Source: Chara braunii (lineage: Eukaryota > Streptophyta > Charophyceae > Charales > Characeae). Taken from it: a stretch of DNA of 25,184 nt. Location of the stretch: NCBI GenBank assembly GCA_003427395.1, contig BFEA01000301.1, positions 1,842,420 through 1,867,603 of the forward strand, written 5' to 3'. The notes under the pieces were generated by a model. That model did not search any database and was not told the origin of the DNA. It worked only from the letters and a program-made list of their open reading frames with translations. The position numbers and the translations under genes are program-made. Positions 1 to 9,007 of this stretch are shown here, one piece after another. How positions within the stretch are numbered: position 1 is the stretch's first letter; each line of letters starts with the position of its first letter.

Positions 1-422
1 GGGGGAACGAGGTTCAAACGCAACATCGCAGCATTCCTACGCTTATTCAAAAAGAGCTAGAAATTGTTCGACATTCCAATATGCGCTGATAACCCTGTCC
101 CTGTATTCAGGAGTTAACTACAAACATACATGCACCACATAACCCACTTCCTTCTAGCATACTAAACAAACAACGTCAGCAAGCAAGTGGAACCCATCGC
201 ATTACTTAGTCATACAACCATACAACCATACAACCATCTGCAAATCGATTCCCATATCTGGTTTCTTCCCTTCGCGAAACTCTCTCCAAGCAGTTATTTG
301 GAAACTTCTTAATTCAGAGTTCTCTCTTGAGGGTTAGCACCTGCATAGGGATCTTCTAACGTATCGTTGTATTTCTTTCGATACGGTGCAGGCTGTTTGC
401 TATCACAGTACCTTTTTGTCAC
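1..422. other. Region 3' of the minus-strand PLE fragment, no gene recognised
   Basis: Read on the minus strand, this follows directly from the RT fragment. After the TAA at 423-425 the same frame runs open for about 34 more codons (to about 320) and then meets several stops. It may be the decayed thumb or 3' tail of the element, but I cannot align it with the other copies. A short direct repeat, ACAACCAT in three consecutive copies, lies at about 213-238. I see no RNA gene or promoter. Confidence 0.4.
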
Positions 423-1262
423 TTACTTCCCCAGGAGTTGTAGGTTTTGTCCGTTCTTGAATTGAAGTCTCTCGTCACCCCATATACCCTCATCATTCTT
501 AGATATTTGTACACAACCAACATATGGATAATGACTACTGATCCTCCTCATCTCCATCCCTAGAAAGTTCCACGAATTCCCGCCTTCGTCTGTTCTCTTC
601 AGTGTTATGTTTTCGGGATAGCATTTCTCGAACGTTCCCCTTATCCTTTTAACATTTTTCGCCTCGCCTCTTCTCGACAGGACGATCAGACTCACATCAT
701 CCATGAGTCTTAGATCGAAGATGTCCTGTCGAAGATTTTCCATGTCTCTCAAGAATTTGAATTCTGCATCAACACACATTATGCACGCCAGAGGTGGGCT
801 AGTCCCTTTTTCCATTGGGATACCCATAACTTGCCTCAGGAGCACTCCTATCGCTGTCGTATGGGTGTGCCTTAGCTCGAATCTCACAAATTCAACGATC
901 TGCTTCAGGTCAATCTTCTTTCAGTGATCGTCTCCGGTTGTGTGTTTGTAGCTGCTTCCTTTTCCCTTTGGATTAACTCTCACATACTCCCTGCCTTTGC
1001 TCAAGTGGTAGTCTACAAACCATTCCACTGACTTAACAATCTCCTCATGAGGTAATCTGTTGAACATGTCTTTGATGTCGTAAGACATCAAGACAAGTTC
1101 ACGTCTTCCATTCATCCGGCGTTCCAACCTGCGATTGAACACTTTTATCCTTGGGGCTACCGTTGTAACTGATCTTAGGTTGAAGTGTCAATCGGCTGGC
1201 AATGTGAACAACATGTGGTTCAGAGCCTTCGACATGTTATTCCCCGCCTTGATTGTAGGCTC
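423..1262 (-). pseudogene. Reverse transcriptase fragment of a Penelope-like element (copy 1)
   Basis: This is an RNA-dependent DNA polymerase fragment from a Penelope-like retroelement. One minus-strand frame runs from about 1262 down to 423. In order it shows EPTIKAG, motif A (YDIKDMFNRLPHE, catalytic Asp present), motif B (LLRQVMGIPMEKGTSPPLA), motif C (RLMDDVSLIV, with the DD pair) and the palm end (LKRTDEGGNSWNFLGME). The frame is broken only by two in-frame TGA codons, at 1190-1188 and 923-921; there is no frameshift. The family is recognised by the match of these blocks with the two plus-strand copies further right, from which it is clearly divergent, so it belongs to a different subfamily. 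The N-terminal part is missing: homology stops at about 1262, where the T-rich minisatellite begins. No endonuclease domain is seen on either side. It is a dead, 5'-truncated copy. Confidence 0.85.
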
Positions 1263-1267
1263 CAAAT

Positions 1268-3610
1268 TTGTTGCTTTATAAACCATCTTAGGCCCCCACC
1301 ATACTTCACGAAGATTCCAACTTTTTTTTTTTTTTTCCTCGGTACCTTAATTGCTTTGTTGCTTTATAAACCATCTTAGCCCCCCACTATGCTTCACGAA
1401 GATTCCAACTATTTATTTTATTTTTCTTCGTCGGTTACTTAGTTGTTTTCATGCTTTATAAACGTGCTTAGTCACCCACCATGCTTCACAGAAGGTCGCA
1501 ACTATTCTTTTTTTTTTTCCTCCGTTACAAAGTTGTTTTCTTGCTTTATAAACTTTGTTAGCCCCCCATCATGCTTCGCCGAAGATTCCAGCTATTTATT
1601 TATTTTTCTTCCTCGGTTACTTAGTTGCTTTCTTACGTTTCCCAACCGCCTCAACCCCCCACCATGCTTCGCCGAAGATTCCAGCTATTTATTTGTCTTT
1701 TTCCCTCAGTTACTTAGTTGATTTCTTGCTTTATAAACTTTCTTAGCCCCCGACCATGCTTCGTCGAAGATTCCAACTATTTATTTCATTTTTCTTCCTC
1801 GGTTACTTAGTTGCTTTCTTGCATTTTCCAACCTCTTTAACCCCCCCTCCATGCTTCGCCGAAGATTTCAGCTATTTATGTTCTTTTATTTCCTCTGTAA
1901 GTTTGTTGTTTTGTTGCTTTATCAATCTTCTTAGCCCCCGACCATGCTTCGCCGAGCTATTCCTTTTTTTTTCCGGTGAATTTATGTTGTCCACTTCACT
2001 GCTTACTTGGTTGCTTTGTTGCTTTTCCCAACCTAATGAGCTCCCCACCAGATTTCGGCGAAGATTCTTACTATTTTTTTTTTTTTTTTTTTCGGTAACT
2101 TGTTGCTTTCTTGCTTTCAAACATGCTTAGGCCCCCCCCATGCTTCATCGAAGATTCCAACTGTTTCTTTTATTTTTTTTCCTCTGTTACTTAGTTGCTT
2201 TCTCACTTTCCCATCTTCTTAATCATGCTTCGCCGATGATTCAAACTTTTTTTTTTTTTTCTTTTCTTCCTTGGTTACTTAATTGTTTTCTTGCTTTATA
2301 AAATGTTTTAGCCCCCCATCATGCTTCACTGAAGATTCCAACTATTTATTTTATGTTTCTTCTTCGGTTACATAGTTGTTTTCTTGCGTTTCCCAACCTC
2401 CTCAGTCCACCACCAAAGCTTCGCCGAAGATTCCAGCTATTTATTTTCCTTTTCTTCCTCGGTCACTTAGTTGATTTCTTGCTTTACAAACCTTCTTAGC
2501 CCCCGACCATGCTTCGTCGAAGATTCCAGTAATTTATTCTATTTTTCTTCCTCGGTTAATGAATTGTTTTCTTGCATTTCCCAACCTCCTCAGACCCCCA
2601 CCATGCTCCGCCGGAGATTCCAACGGTTTTTTTTTTTTTTTTCCTTGGTAACGTAGTTGCTTTGTTGCTTTGTAAACCTTCTTAGCCCCCGACTATGTTT
2701 CGCCGAAGATTTTAGTTATTCCTTTTTTATTTCGGTGGTGTCCACTTTGCTGCTTACTTGGTTGCTTTCTTACTTTTCCCAACCTGTTGAGCTCCTCACC
2801 AAGCTTCGGCGAAGATTCTTGCTGTTTTTTTTTCTTTTTTTTTCCTCGGTAACCTTGTTGCGTTCTTGCTTCCAAACCTGTTTAGCCCCCCAACATGCTT
2901 CAACAAAGATTCCAACTATTTCTTTTATTTTTCTTCCTCGGTAACTTAACTGTTTTTTTGCTTTCTCATCTCCTTAGTCATGCTACGCCGAAGATTCTAT
3001 TTTTTTTTTTTTTTTTCCTCAGTAACTTAGTTGCTTTCTTGCTTTCCAACCTTCTTAGGCCCCCACCATGCTTCGGCAAAAATTTCAACTTTTTTTTTTT
3101 TTTTTTTGAATTTATAGTATCGACTTCGGTGATTACTTTGTTGCTTTCTCGATTTTCCCAACGTGCTTAACCCCTCACCATGCTTCGCAAAAGATTCCAG
3201 CTATTTCTTTTTTTTTTTTCTTCCTCGGTTAATTATGTGTTTTCTTGCTTTTAAATCTCCTTAGCCCCCCACTATGCTTCACCGAAGATTCCAACTGTGT
3301 TTATACTTGTTTTTCCTCACAACTTGGTTGTTTTTTTTTCTTTTTTTGCTTTTTTCAACCTCCTTAGCCCCCCATCATGCTTCGCCGAATATTTCAGCTA
3401 TTTGTTTTCTTTTTCTTCCTAGATTACTTAGTTGCTTTCTTGTTTTCAAACCTCCTTAGCCCCCCACTATGCTTCGCCGAAGATGCCAGCTATTTTTTTT
3501 TTTTTTTTCTTCCTCGGTAACCTAGGTGCTTTCTTACTTTCGAACTTGCTTAGAAACCCACCATACTTTGCCGAAGATTCCGACTTTTTTTTTTCTTCTT
3601 TTTTTAGTCC
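1268..3610. repeat. T/C-rich minisatellite, about 25 units of about 94 bp, with 8-unit higher-order period
   Basis: Units contain, in order, TTGCTTTATAAACC or TTGCTTTCCCAACC, then CTTAGCCCCCACCATG, then CTTCGCCGAAG (a 5-bp inverted repeat around one base), ATTCCAACTATTT, a T-rich run (up to 19 T) and TTCCTCGGTTACTTAG. I located the CTTAGCCCCC block about 25 times between 1289 and 3550, a mean spacing near 94 bp. Variants recur after eight units: the CGACCATGCTTCGTCG variant at 1742 and 2495, the unit lacking the C-run at 2218 and 2973, and the GTCCACTT insertion unit at 1989 and 2740, all 751-755 bp apart. The plus strand is strongly pyrimidine-rich. Open frames here are runs of F, S and L codons created by the repeat and are not genes. 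Confidence 0.9.
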
Positions 3611-4138
3611 AACACAAATAATAACAGGAAACAGGTGGGGAATGGATGGGGGATTTGTGGTACGACCCCATATTGCAGTTGCGAGCACGGTTCTCATAAG
3701 TAAAAAAGAAATGATCGGGCGTTTTATCCCGGTAAAGACGGTAGGCTTGCTCTATGAGCTTTTGGACTGAGTTTTGGGCGTTAATGCTGGCAGTACATCC
3801 AAATCAAAGTGGAATTCTGGTCAGGTTCATCAAGGAAAGTCCTGGTTTGAGTATGCCCTTAGTTTGAACACAGGTTGAGTCCTTATCCCCTCACGTTCCT
3901 ACCATTGTTGTGTTTTCTTTACATGTACATAACCCCTTCTCATTCTCTTAAACAGTATGAGATTAAAGTTCTCTCACACCCTGTGTGTAATAAATATTGT
4001 CAGTCTATTGAACTATTCTACTAGGATGTATTTGTGACAAATGGTTTTTCATAGCCTAGCTGGTGTAAGCCACATTCGTTTGATTTTTTCAGTGTACATG
4101 TAATATTTTGTTGAAGAACGTTGTGTTTTATGTTGCAG
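3611..4138. other. Noncoding or intronic stretch, no gene assigned
   Basis: The composition becomes balanced after the minisatellite. A plus-strand open stretch continues to 3770 out of the repeat, but I do not recognise it and its start lies in the array. The run of Ts plus TAG at about 3592-3607 resembles a 3' splice site, which any repeat unit would also provide. The end of the stretch leads into the acceptor before the next candidate exon. Confidence 0.3.
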
Positions 4139-4321
4139 GAGTCACTCTGGAAGACTTGTGCAAAGTTGATAAGGAGAAATGTTGAACAACAAAAGTTAGC
4201 AAGGATTGTCATTGCTAATGTAAAGAAGTATGAAAAATTTGAGGAAATTGACGAGATGTTTCATTATATGAAGGAGATTGGACTGAGAAAATATGTCATC
4301 CATCATCGAAGGATTGGATAA
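4139..4321 (+). CDS. Candidate terminal exon, unknown protein
   Basis: The T-rich stretch ending in ATGTTGCAG just before 4139 is a reasonable 3' splice site. It is followed by 60 open codons to a TAA at 4319-4321. The peptide is basic and helical looking, for example KTCAKLIRRNVEQQKLARI, then KKYEKFEEIDEMFHYMKEIG. The last part vaguely resembles a PPR-type helix pair, but I see no clear repeat and make no family call. There is no convincing upstream exon in the window and no obvious 5' splice site inside. Being open for 60 codons is only weak evidence in this AT-rich DNA. It could also be a fragment of a dead transposon. Confidence 0.25.
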   Translation, partial: ESLWKTCAKLIRRNVEQQKLARIVIANVKKYEKFEEIDEMFHYMKEIGLRKYVIHHRRIG

Positions 4322-4707
4322 CTACCTTATCTCAATGGATTGCTCTTTTTTTATATTTTGCTACAAGCAATGTGCTTCATCGGATGTGCATGTCTCTCCC
4401 ATGTCACTTGCCTAGGTTGCATGACCTTACTGCATGACAGGGCAAGCCAAGTAGCCTAGTATTTTTCATTATATATTATTCTTTTGTAATCATTTCTTAG
4501 CTTGTTCGGGCAAGCCGTGCCTTACACTCTGCTAACATGGCGTTGCAAGGATTTTCAAACACTCAATCAGTATTGCTATTTTTCTTTATTCTATGTATGA
4601 GGAATTCGTTTGATGTATCTTGAAACTGACTAGCTGATGGTGTGTTAATTATGTTCCTAATGTGAATACACAATTATTTTGTAATTGTTTTTTTGTATCT
4701 TTTGCAG

Positions 4708-4847
4708 AGATGGGTGAAAACTACGAGTCTTACGAGATGAAGAGCAAATCAGGCCCTGTATTTGTGAAGCATATCCTAAATGGACGTGAACTTTATTCAA
4801 TAGTAAATGTGTTGCACAAACACTTCAACTTAACACTAAGGGACTGA
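4708..4847 (+). CDS. Candidate exon, unknown protein
   Basis: A strong polypyrimidine tract ending TTTTGCAG (4700-4707) precedes an open segment that ends at TGA 4845-4847. An ATG at 4710 opens the frame MGENYESYEMKSKSGPVF and continues to NVLHKHFNLTLRD. Only the frame that needs a phase-1 upstream exon, or this ATG, is open. The candidate exon at 4139 offers only phase-0 internal donors of any quality, so I cannot join the two. I do not recognise the family. It may be the last exon of a gene whose other exons I cannot see. Confidence 0.25.
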
Positions 4848-5655
4848 GATGAAATTGTTGTAGTGGTAAAGTAAGTGTAACAAAAAAAATCACCGACCTT
4901 ATGTAGTTTCTTGTGAAGCTTTTTCAATTCTGAAAATTAAGTTATTGGGGGTTGGACGTGAGGGACCCCCTTGACAGTCCAAATTGTTCAATCGGACAAT
5001 CGATCCTAACACTTGGTGGAGGCCTGATGTCTGCCCGTAGAGAAAATCACGAGGGGTGGGGGAGGGGGGGGAAGCTACAAATGTTTGGAGTCGTTCGGTG
5101 GTAGGCGACAATAGGGAAGGGGGGGATAGAGCGGTGAAATTCCAAGGTCAATAGAGTGGTTCAGCGTCCCTAGCCCCGTACCCCGACCACTGTTGTTTTA
5201 TACTTTTTTTTTTCTCTTCAGACGTTGCAACTGAAAGAAAATGACATGTCATGACATCGGCAGGAGCCCCATTGACCTTTGGTCGTGGTCCCTCTATGAA
5301 ATCTGGTTTTTGGTTGTTCATGGGATGTCTTGGAACCTGTGCCACCATTTATTTCTGATTAATAGTTTTTATCATTTGATTTGTTTTTTTTTTTCCTTAA
5401 ATCATTAGTACACTAACACGGAAGTGTTGAGGAATAAATGACCCATCTGAGGGCTTGCTTTCTGGACTCGATAGTCGGATATTGTCAATTTATGTGAGTG
5501 TTTTTCTACTCATCCATTTTATAGATCGTCAGTCCTGATCATATTCCCTCCTCAAGTTAACATCTACGGCATCATATAGACACTAATGCATCCTTCTGTT
5601 TGGCCGAAGGATCGATGACCAACACTAGTTGCTGCTAGATACAAGAGGATTAACT
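4848..5655. other. Intergenic, no gene recognised
   Basis: I see no convincing coding, RNA or repeat feature here. There are G-rich patches at about 5055-5070 and 5115-5126 and T-runs at about 5205 and 5385. Short open frames on the minus strand have no codon pattern that looks selected and no recognisable motif. Confidence 0.4.
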
Positions 5656-5679
5656 CATCCACCCCCTGATGATGTAGAC
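5656..5679 (+). repeat. Direct repeat of the PLE 3' terminal motif (upstream copy)
   Basis: These 24 bases begin CATCCACCCCCTG and end TGATGTAGAC. They match 11098-11121, the 3' end of the long PLE copy, at 23 of 24 positions (A versus T at the 14th base). The match lies just before the truncated copy 2, as expected if the 3' end of another unit abuts copy 2 head-to-tail. Confidence 0.7.
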
Positions 5680-5689
5680 ACTCTTTTAT

Positions 5690-7000
5690 GGGTGGGTTGG
5701 TCCTGGCGCCACTGGACAGGAACCCTAGTGATACGCTGATACAATGCCCTTCCCTGTATGCGAAGGGGATGGAAGAAACCTTCTTCGAGAATGAAAGCTA
5801 CCGGATTTGTAAGGAAGAAGACGTGATGGAACTCGAAAAGGCACAGTGGGAATACAAGAAGCTGGCACTGCACGTGCATGGTAGATGAAATGAGAAAGGA
5901 AGAATCGGCGATGCTTACACGTTTCCTAAATACAAGGATCCGAGTAAGTATCGACCGATTTGTCCGACCTTCGACGAACCTTCGATTAATAAAGGAAAAA
6001 GGGGAATACCAAACCATATCTGTTTTTGTGCTATGACGATTTCCGTGAAATTACAAGAACCTACGCAAATTAATACAGTAATTATAATAAGACCAATAGA
6101 AACTTCATAAGAAACCATTTGAGCAGCAGATCGTAGTATGTAAAAAGGTGGCGCAGGCTGTGAACTACCTGTTGCTTCCCTTCCGGAATCCGGCCATTTG
6201 AATCTGAGAGTCGTTTCTAACATGAAGTCCAGATTGACGAGCATTAACAAGAAGATGGCGAGAACGGGGAAGGAAGTCGAAGTGATTGGAGCCTCGTATG
6301 ATGTAAAAAAAATGTTTAACAAACTACCACACGAATCTATTAAAGCAACAATTGATTGGATCCTTTGGTGGTTTTGAGAGAGAAAGGTTTCGAGGAGGTT
6401 TTCGTTAAGAGAAGGGGGAGGGGTGCAAAGATGAGCAAGGACTGGAAAGTCGAGGGGTTTGAGCCGATCTCATTTCTGTACCTAAGAAATTTTATTTTGT
6501 TTGAATTAGATTTTTGTTTTACGAGAGACGGTAGAATCTTACTGAGACAAGTTGTAGGCATACCAATGGGAAAAAGCTCGAGCCCCCCATTGGCTTTCCT
6601 CTTGTGTGTGAAGAACGAATGGGATTTTTTCCTGACCTTGGGTAGTCAGAAGAGGTTGTTTGATGGGATGCGCTTTGTGGATGACTTATCGGTATTTGTT
6701 GCCTTTAACCCTCAGAAAAAAAAGTCAAAAGAGATGACCTTATCTATCATCAAGAGATTTGAAAGATGCTACGATAAGGTGTTTACCTTGAAGAGGACGG
6801 ATGCAGGGGAGGATGAATGGGTTTTCTTGGGATGTAAACTGAGAATCCGGAAGTCCTTTCCTTTCCTTGGGACCGTACAACTATCGAAGAATGAGGTTAG
6901 CTTGAGACGAAATCAAGTTACAGCTTTTGTACCTCATGCTCTAGTGATGTTGTTATTGCGGTTTGCAGTATTGATTTCTTTCTTGCATTTAGGATCGTAA
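5690..7000 (+). mobile_element. 5'-truncated Penelope-like element copy 2 (RT part only)
   Basis: This copy matches the RT part of the long copy at 9851-11090, about nine bases in ten by eye. It begins abruptly inside the region before the RT fingers (GLVLAPLDRNP) and carries KYRPIC, motif [14 protein letters not shown] at about 6297-6335, motif B LLRQVVGIPMGKSSSPPLA at about 6538-6594, motif C MRFVDDLSVF at about 6667-6696 and LKRTDAGEDEWVFLG. It is dead. A TGA at 5886-5888 stands where the long copy has Trp, a TGA at about 6376 replaces a CGA Arg codon, an indel near 6180 shifts the frame, and another -1 shift between motifs A and B is shared with copy 3. About 150 bp of mitochondrial DNA interrupt it at 5988-6137. 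The last 25 bp or so of the element are missing. Together with the long copy it forms a partial tandem of the pseudo-LTR kind known in PLEs. Confidence 0.85.
5988..6137 (-). pseudogene. nad1: Mitochondrial nad1 fragment inserted in nuclear DNA (NUMT)
   Basis: On the minus strand this encodes an internal piece of NADH dehydrogenase subunit 1, a membrane subunit of respiratory complex I. Blocks I recognise are [15 protein letters not shown], then [16 protein letters not shown], then [13 protein letters not shown]. These match the conserved internal part of plant and algal mitochondrial NAD1. About 49 codons are open without a stop, and the codon use is AT-rich as in mitochondria. Both ends are flush with retroelement sequence: the copy-3 text GATTAGGGCATG is here split after GATTA and resumes at ATG, with about four bases lost. 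It is a piece of a gene and cannot function here. The intact frame suggests recent transfer. A chimeric assembly is the main alternative, though colinear PLE sequence on both sides argues against it. Confidence 0.9.
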
Positions 7001-7141
7001 CCTGCTAGGAGATCATACCTAGAAAAAGTAGCGATTACTGTTCCTGACAAGAGGTATCAGGTATCTGCGACAAAGGACTTGTTTCAGGGAAGAAGAACTG
7101 CGGAAGGAAGATAACAAGGTGTGAAGTGTTCGATTACGAGG
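7001..7141 (+). promoter_or_regulatory. Junction and probable leader of the long PLE copy
   Basis: After copy 2 loses similarity to the element end (about 7000), 140 bases precede the first ATG of the zinc-knuckle ORF at 7142. They have no match elsewhere in the window. By position they should be the 5' leader of the long copy. I see no TATA box. The exact start of the element cannot be fixed without a second full copy. Confidence 0.3.
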
Positions 7142-8301
7142 ATGAGTGAAGGAAGTGGAGAGCAACAGGAGGGCTCGTTTAGACCAATGGAGGGAAGGAA
7201 GTGCTATAAGTGTGGAGAAGGTGGGCACTCCATTCGTGATTGTGCCGAGTACTGGCGCGCGAAAGCACGAGGGGAACCGTTTGCCCAGACTCCGTATGCG
7301 GCACCTGGGGCGCGGACGGCCAGACCAGCTACAGCGACGACGACGTTAGAGGAAGTCGTACGACGCAGTTGATCGGCCGATAGTGGTACAACAAGTAGCG
7401 AGCCAGATGAGACGAATTTACTGATGAGGGAATACTTTGTTGAGAGGGCCCGTGAAAGCAGAGCCACGCGGGAAAGAGAGGAGATGGAGGAACAAAACCG
7501 GAGGGGAAAAAAAACTAGAGTCGTGAAAGAACGTAGACGACTACAACGAGAGGAAGAGAGACAACAGAGAGAAGTTGGGCAAGAAACACGACTGTTAAGA
7601 GTTATCAAGGATCAGGAGGAAGCCGGGAGAGTAAAGTACGATGAGGGAAGAGAGTTGCGAAGATCAACGAGTTTGGCGAAACGGTTGAGGAACAAAAGGA
7701 ATGCCTGCGAAGGACTATTGCCAAACAGGAGGAAGAAAAGACTGATGTTGAGGATGAGGAACTAAGGATGTTGAGACTTCGGGCAACGAAACTGGAGATT
7801 AAGGAGAAGAGAAAGCGAGGACCGGATTTGCCTATAGGAAGTAGTCCTCCTATGACAACTCCGGAAAAACGAACGAGTGCTAGGCTGTCTGATGAAGCCA
7901 AGTGGGGTATTGAGGAGATTAGAACAACATCGAAGGATGAGGGGGGACCATCGGACACGCCGAGGAGAATAGACTTGACACTCAAGCACATTTCCGCCTC
8001 ATGCGGAACAGGGGGAAAGGAAAAATATGAAGCGGAGTGTCGAGACTTTTACGACGCACTCACCATCGACGAACTTAAGGAGTTGTGCCGTCGAGAGAGA
8101 ATCCCTTACGGGAAACGGGACGATGCGATCAGGAGGCTAGTGATCCGAAGATCTGTGGTAGCGTATGACCCGGCGTACTTACCTCTGCCTCCTACACTGA
8201 AAACTCGGACTAGGAGTGAGGGCGACATCGCTGAATCCAAAGAGGAGGTTGTTACTCCGCCAGAAGACTCGAGTTCGTCTTCGGATGAATTGTCAGGGTG
8301 A
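7142..8301 (+). pseudogene. PLE N-terminal region: CCHC zinc knuckle, coiled coil, SAP-like motif
   Basis: The first ATG (7142, MSEGSGEQQEG) was chosen because it is the first after the junction and lies in the zinc-knuckle frame. A perfect C-X2-C-X4-H-X4-C knuckle (CYKCGEGGHSIRDC) lies at 7202-7243 and probably binds the element RNA. An in-frame TGA follows at 7370-7372. The frame then continues as a strongly charged coiled coil (REREEMEEQNRR to QREEERQQREVG) at 7424-7640. One indel at about 7640-7660 shifts the reading to the frame that holds QEEEKTDVEDEELR and continues to 8301. A SAP-like helix-turn-helix, LTIDELKELCRRERIPYGK and following, lies at 8059-8154; SAP motifs bind DNA in other proteins. 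An acidic serine-rich tail (SSSSSDELSG) ends at TGA 8299-8301. It could be a separate gag-like ORF or the front of one polyprotein, because the downstream endonuclease is in the same frame. Confidence 0.75.
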
Positions 8302-9003
8302 AGATATTGGAATTCCGATGTTTGTTATTCCGCCAGAAGACTAGTACAAGGAGGTAAGAAGAAGAGAGATAAAAATAGACTCAGGGTTGCCATGATTGGA
8401 CTCATTTTGACTAGAAATTTAAAATGGGGCGAGAAGTTCGTCGAGTACTAGAGGGAGGAGTCAAAGAAGGGGACCTTAGACATAGTCAGACCTACTTGTT
8501 GCGTATACGTACTGATATCGCCTTGGTATAAACAAGTGTATATAGGTTTTACGGAACACGACCCGTGGTCTCGACGGAGAGAACACTTCTGTTGTGGAAA
8601 GGGATGTGGAAAGAAACAGAAAAGAAAGGTATATAACTGGATGGGTAAGATTGGTGCTCATACGTGTGTGGCAATCCCAGTATTCACTAGCACCAATAGG
8701 AAGGAGCTCGAGGCAGTAGAATCGACCTTGATCAGGATTTGGTCGCCCGCTTTGAATTCAAGATCCGGAGGAAGTGCGAAGTGTGACAAGAAGAAAAAGA
8801 GGAGGTCAGGGAAGAGGGAGCGACATCAGAAGCAGCCGAGTGACTGATGTGGTAAGAAGAAGGAGAAGCCCTTAGTACGTGGAAAAATCATTGAGATCAA
8901 GTCGATAGGCCTGAACAATGGCACGGTTAAGATCGTTGAATTTTTTCGAGCTTTGAGCAAGAAGAGGAGAAATAATAAGGATGTGAGTATCGAAAGCATG
9001 GGC
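8302..9003 (+). pseudogene. PLE GIY-YIG endonuclease domain
   Basis: This domain would nick target DNA to prime reverse transcription. It is in the same frame as the SAP region and is separated from it by TGA 8299-8301 and TAG 8449-8451. An ATG at 8392 lies between these stops, so no clean start exists in this copy. The domain core runs from 8497 to about 8775: CCVYVLIS supplies the GIY-equivalent strand, QVYIGFTEHD the YIG strand, WSRRREHF the conserved Arg, and ELEAVESTLIRIWSPALNS the conserved Glu and terminal Asn. An inserted CCGKGCGKKQKRK segment may be a metal-binding or nucleic-acid-binding loop. A lysine-rich stretch follows, then TGA 8845-8847, after which the frame stays open (KPLVRGKIIEIKSIG) to a frameshift near 9003. 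All catalytic-type positions are present, so decay here is limited to stops. Confidence 0.8.
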
Positions 9004-9007
9004 GGAG

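Noticed and set aside
1268-3610. CRISPR-like array of regularly spaced repeats
   Set aside because: The spacers are themselves repeats, the unit is about 94 bp with no constant short repeat plus unique spacer, and the DNA is eukaryotic.
1443-3697. Series of F/S/L-rich plus-strand frames and K/E-rich minus-strand frames
   Set aside because: They are the translation of the T-rich minisatellite, repeated with its period.
5915-6322. A 135-codon minus-strand protein containing nad1 sequence
   Set aside because: Only the central 49 codons are nad1; both ends are antisense retroelement sequence, so it is not a gene or a fusion protein.
7001-7141. Hammerhead ribozyme in the PLE leader
   Set aside because: I could not find the conserved CUGAUGA and GAAA core with pairing stems, and this PLE clade is reported to lack canonical ones.
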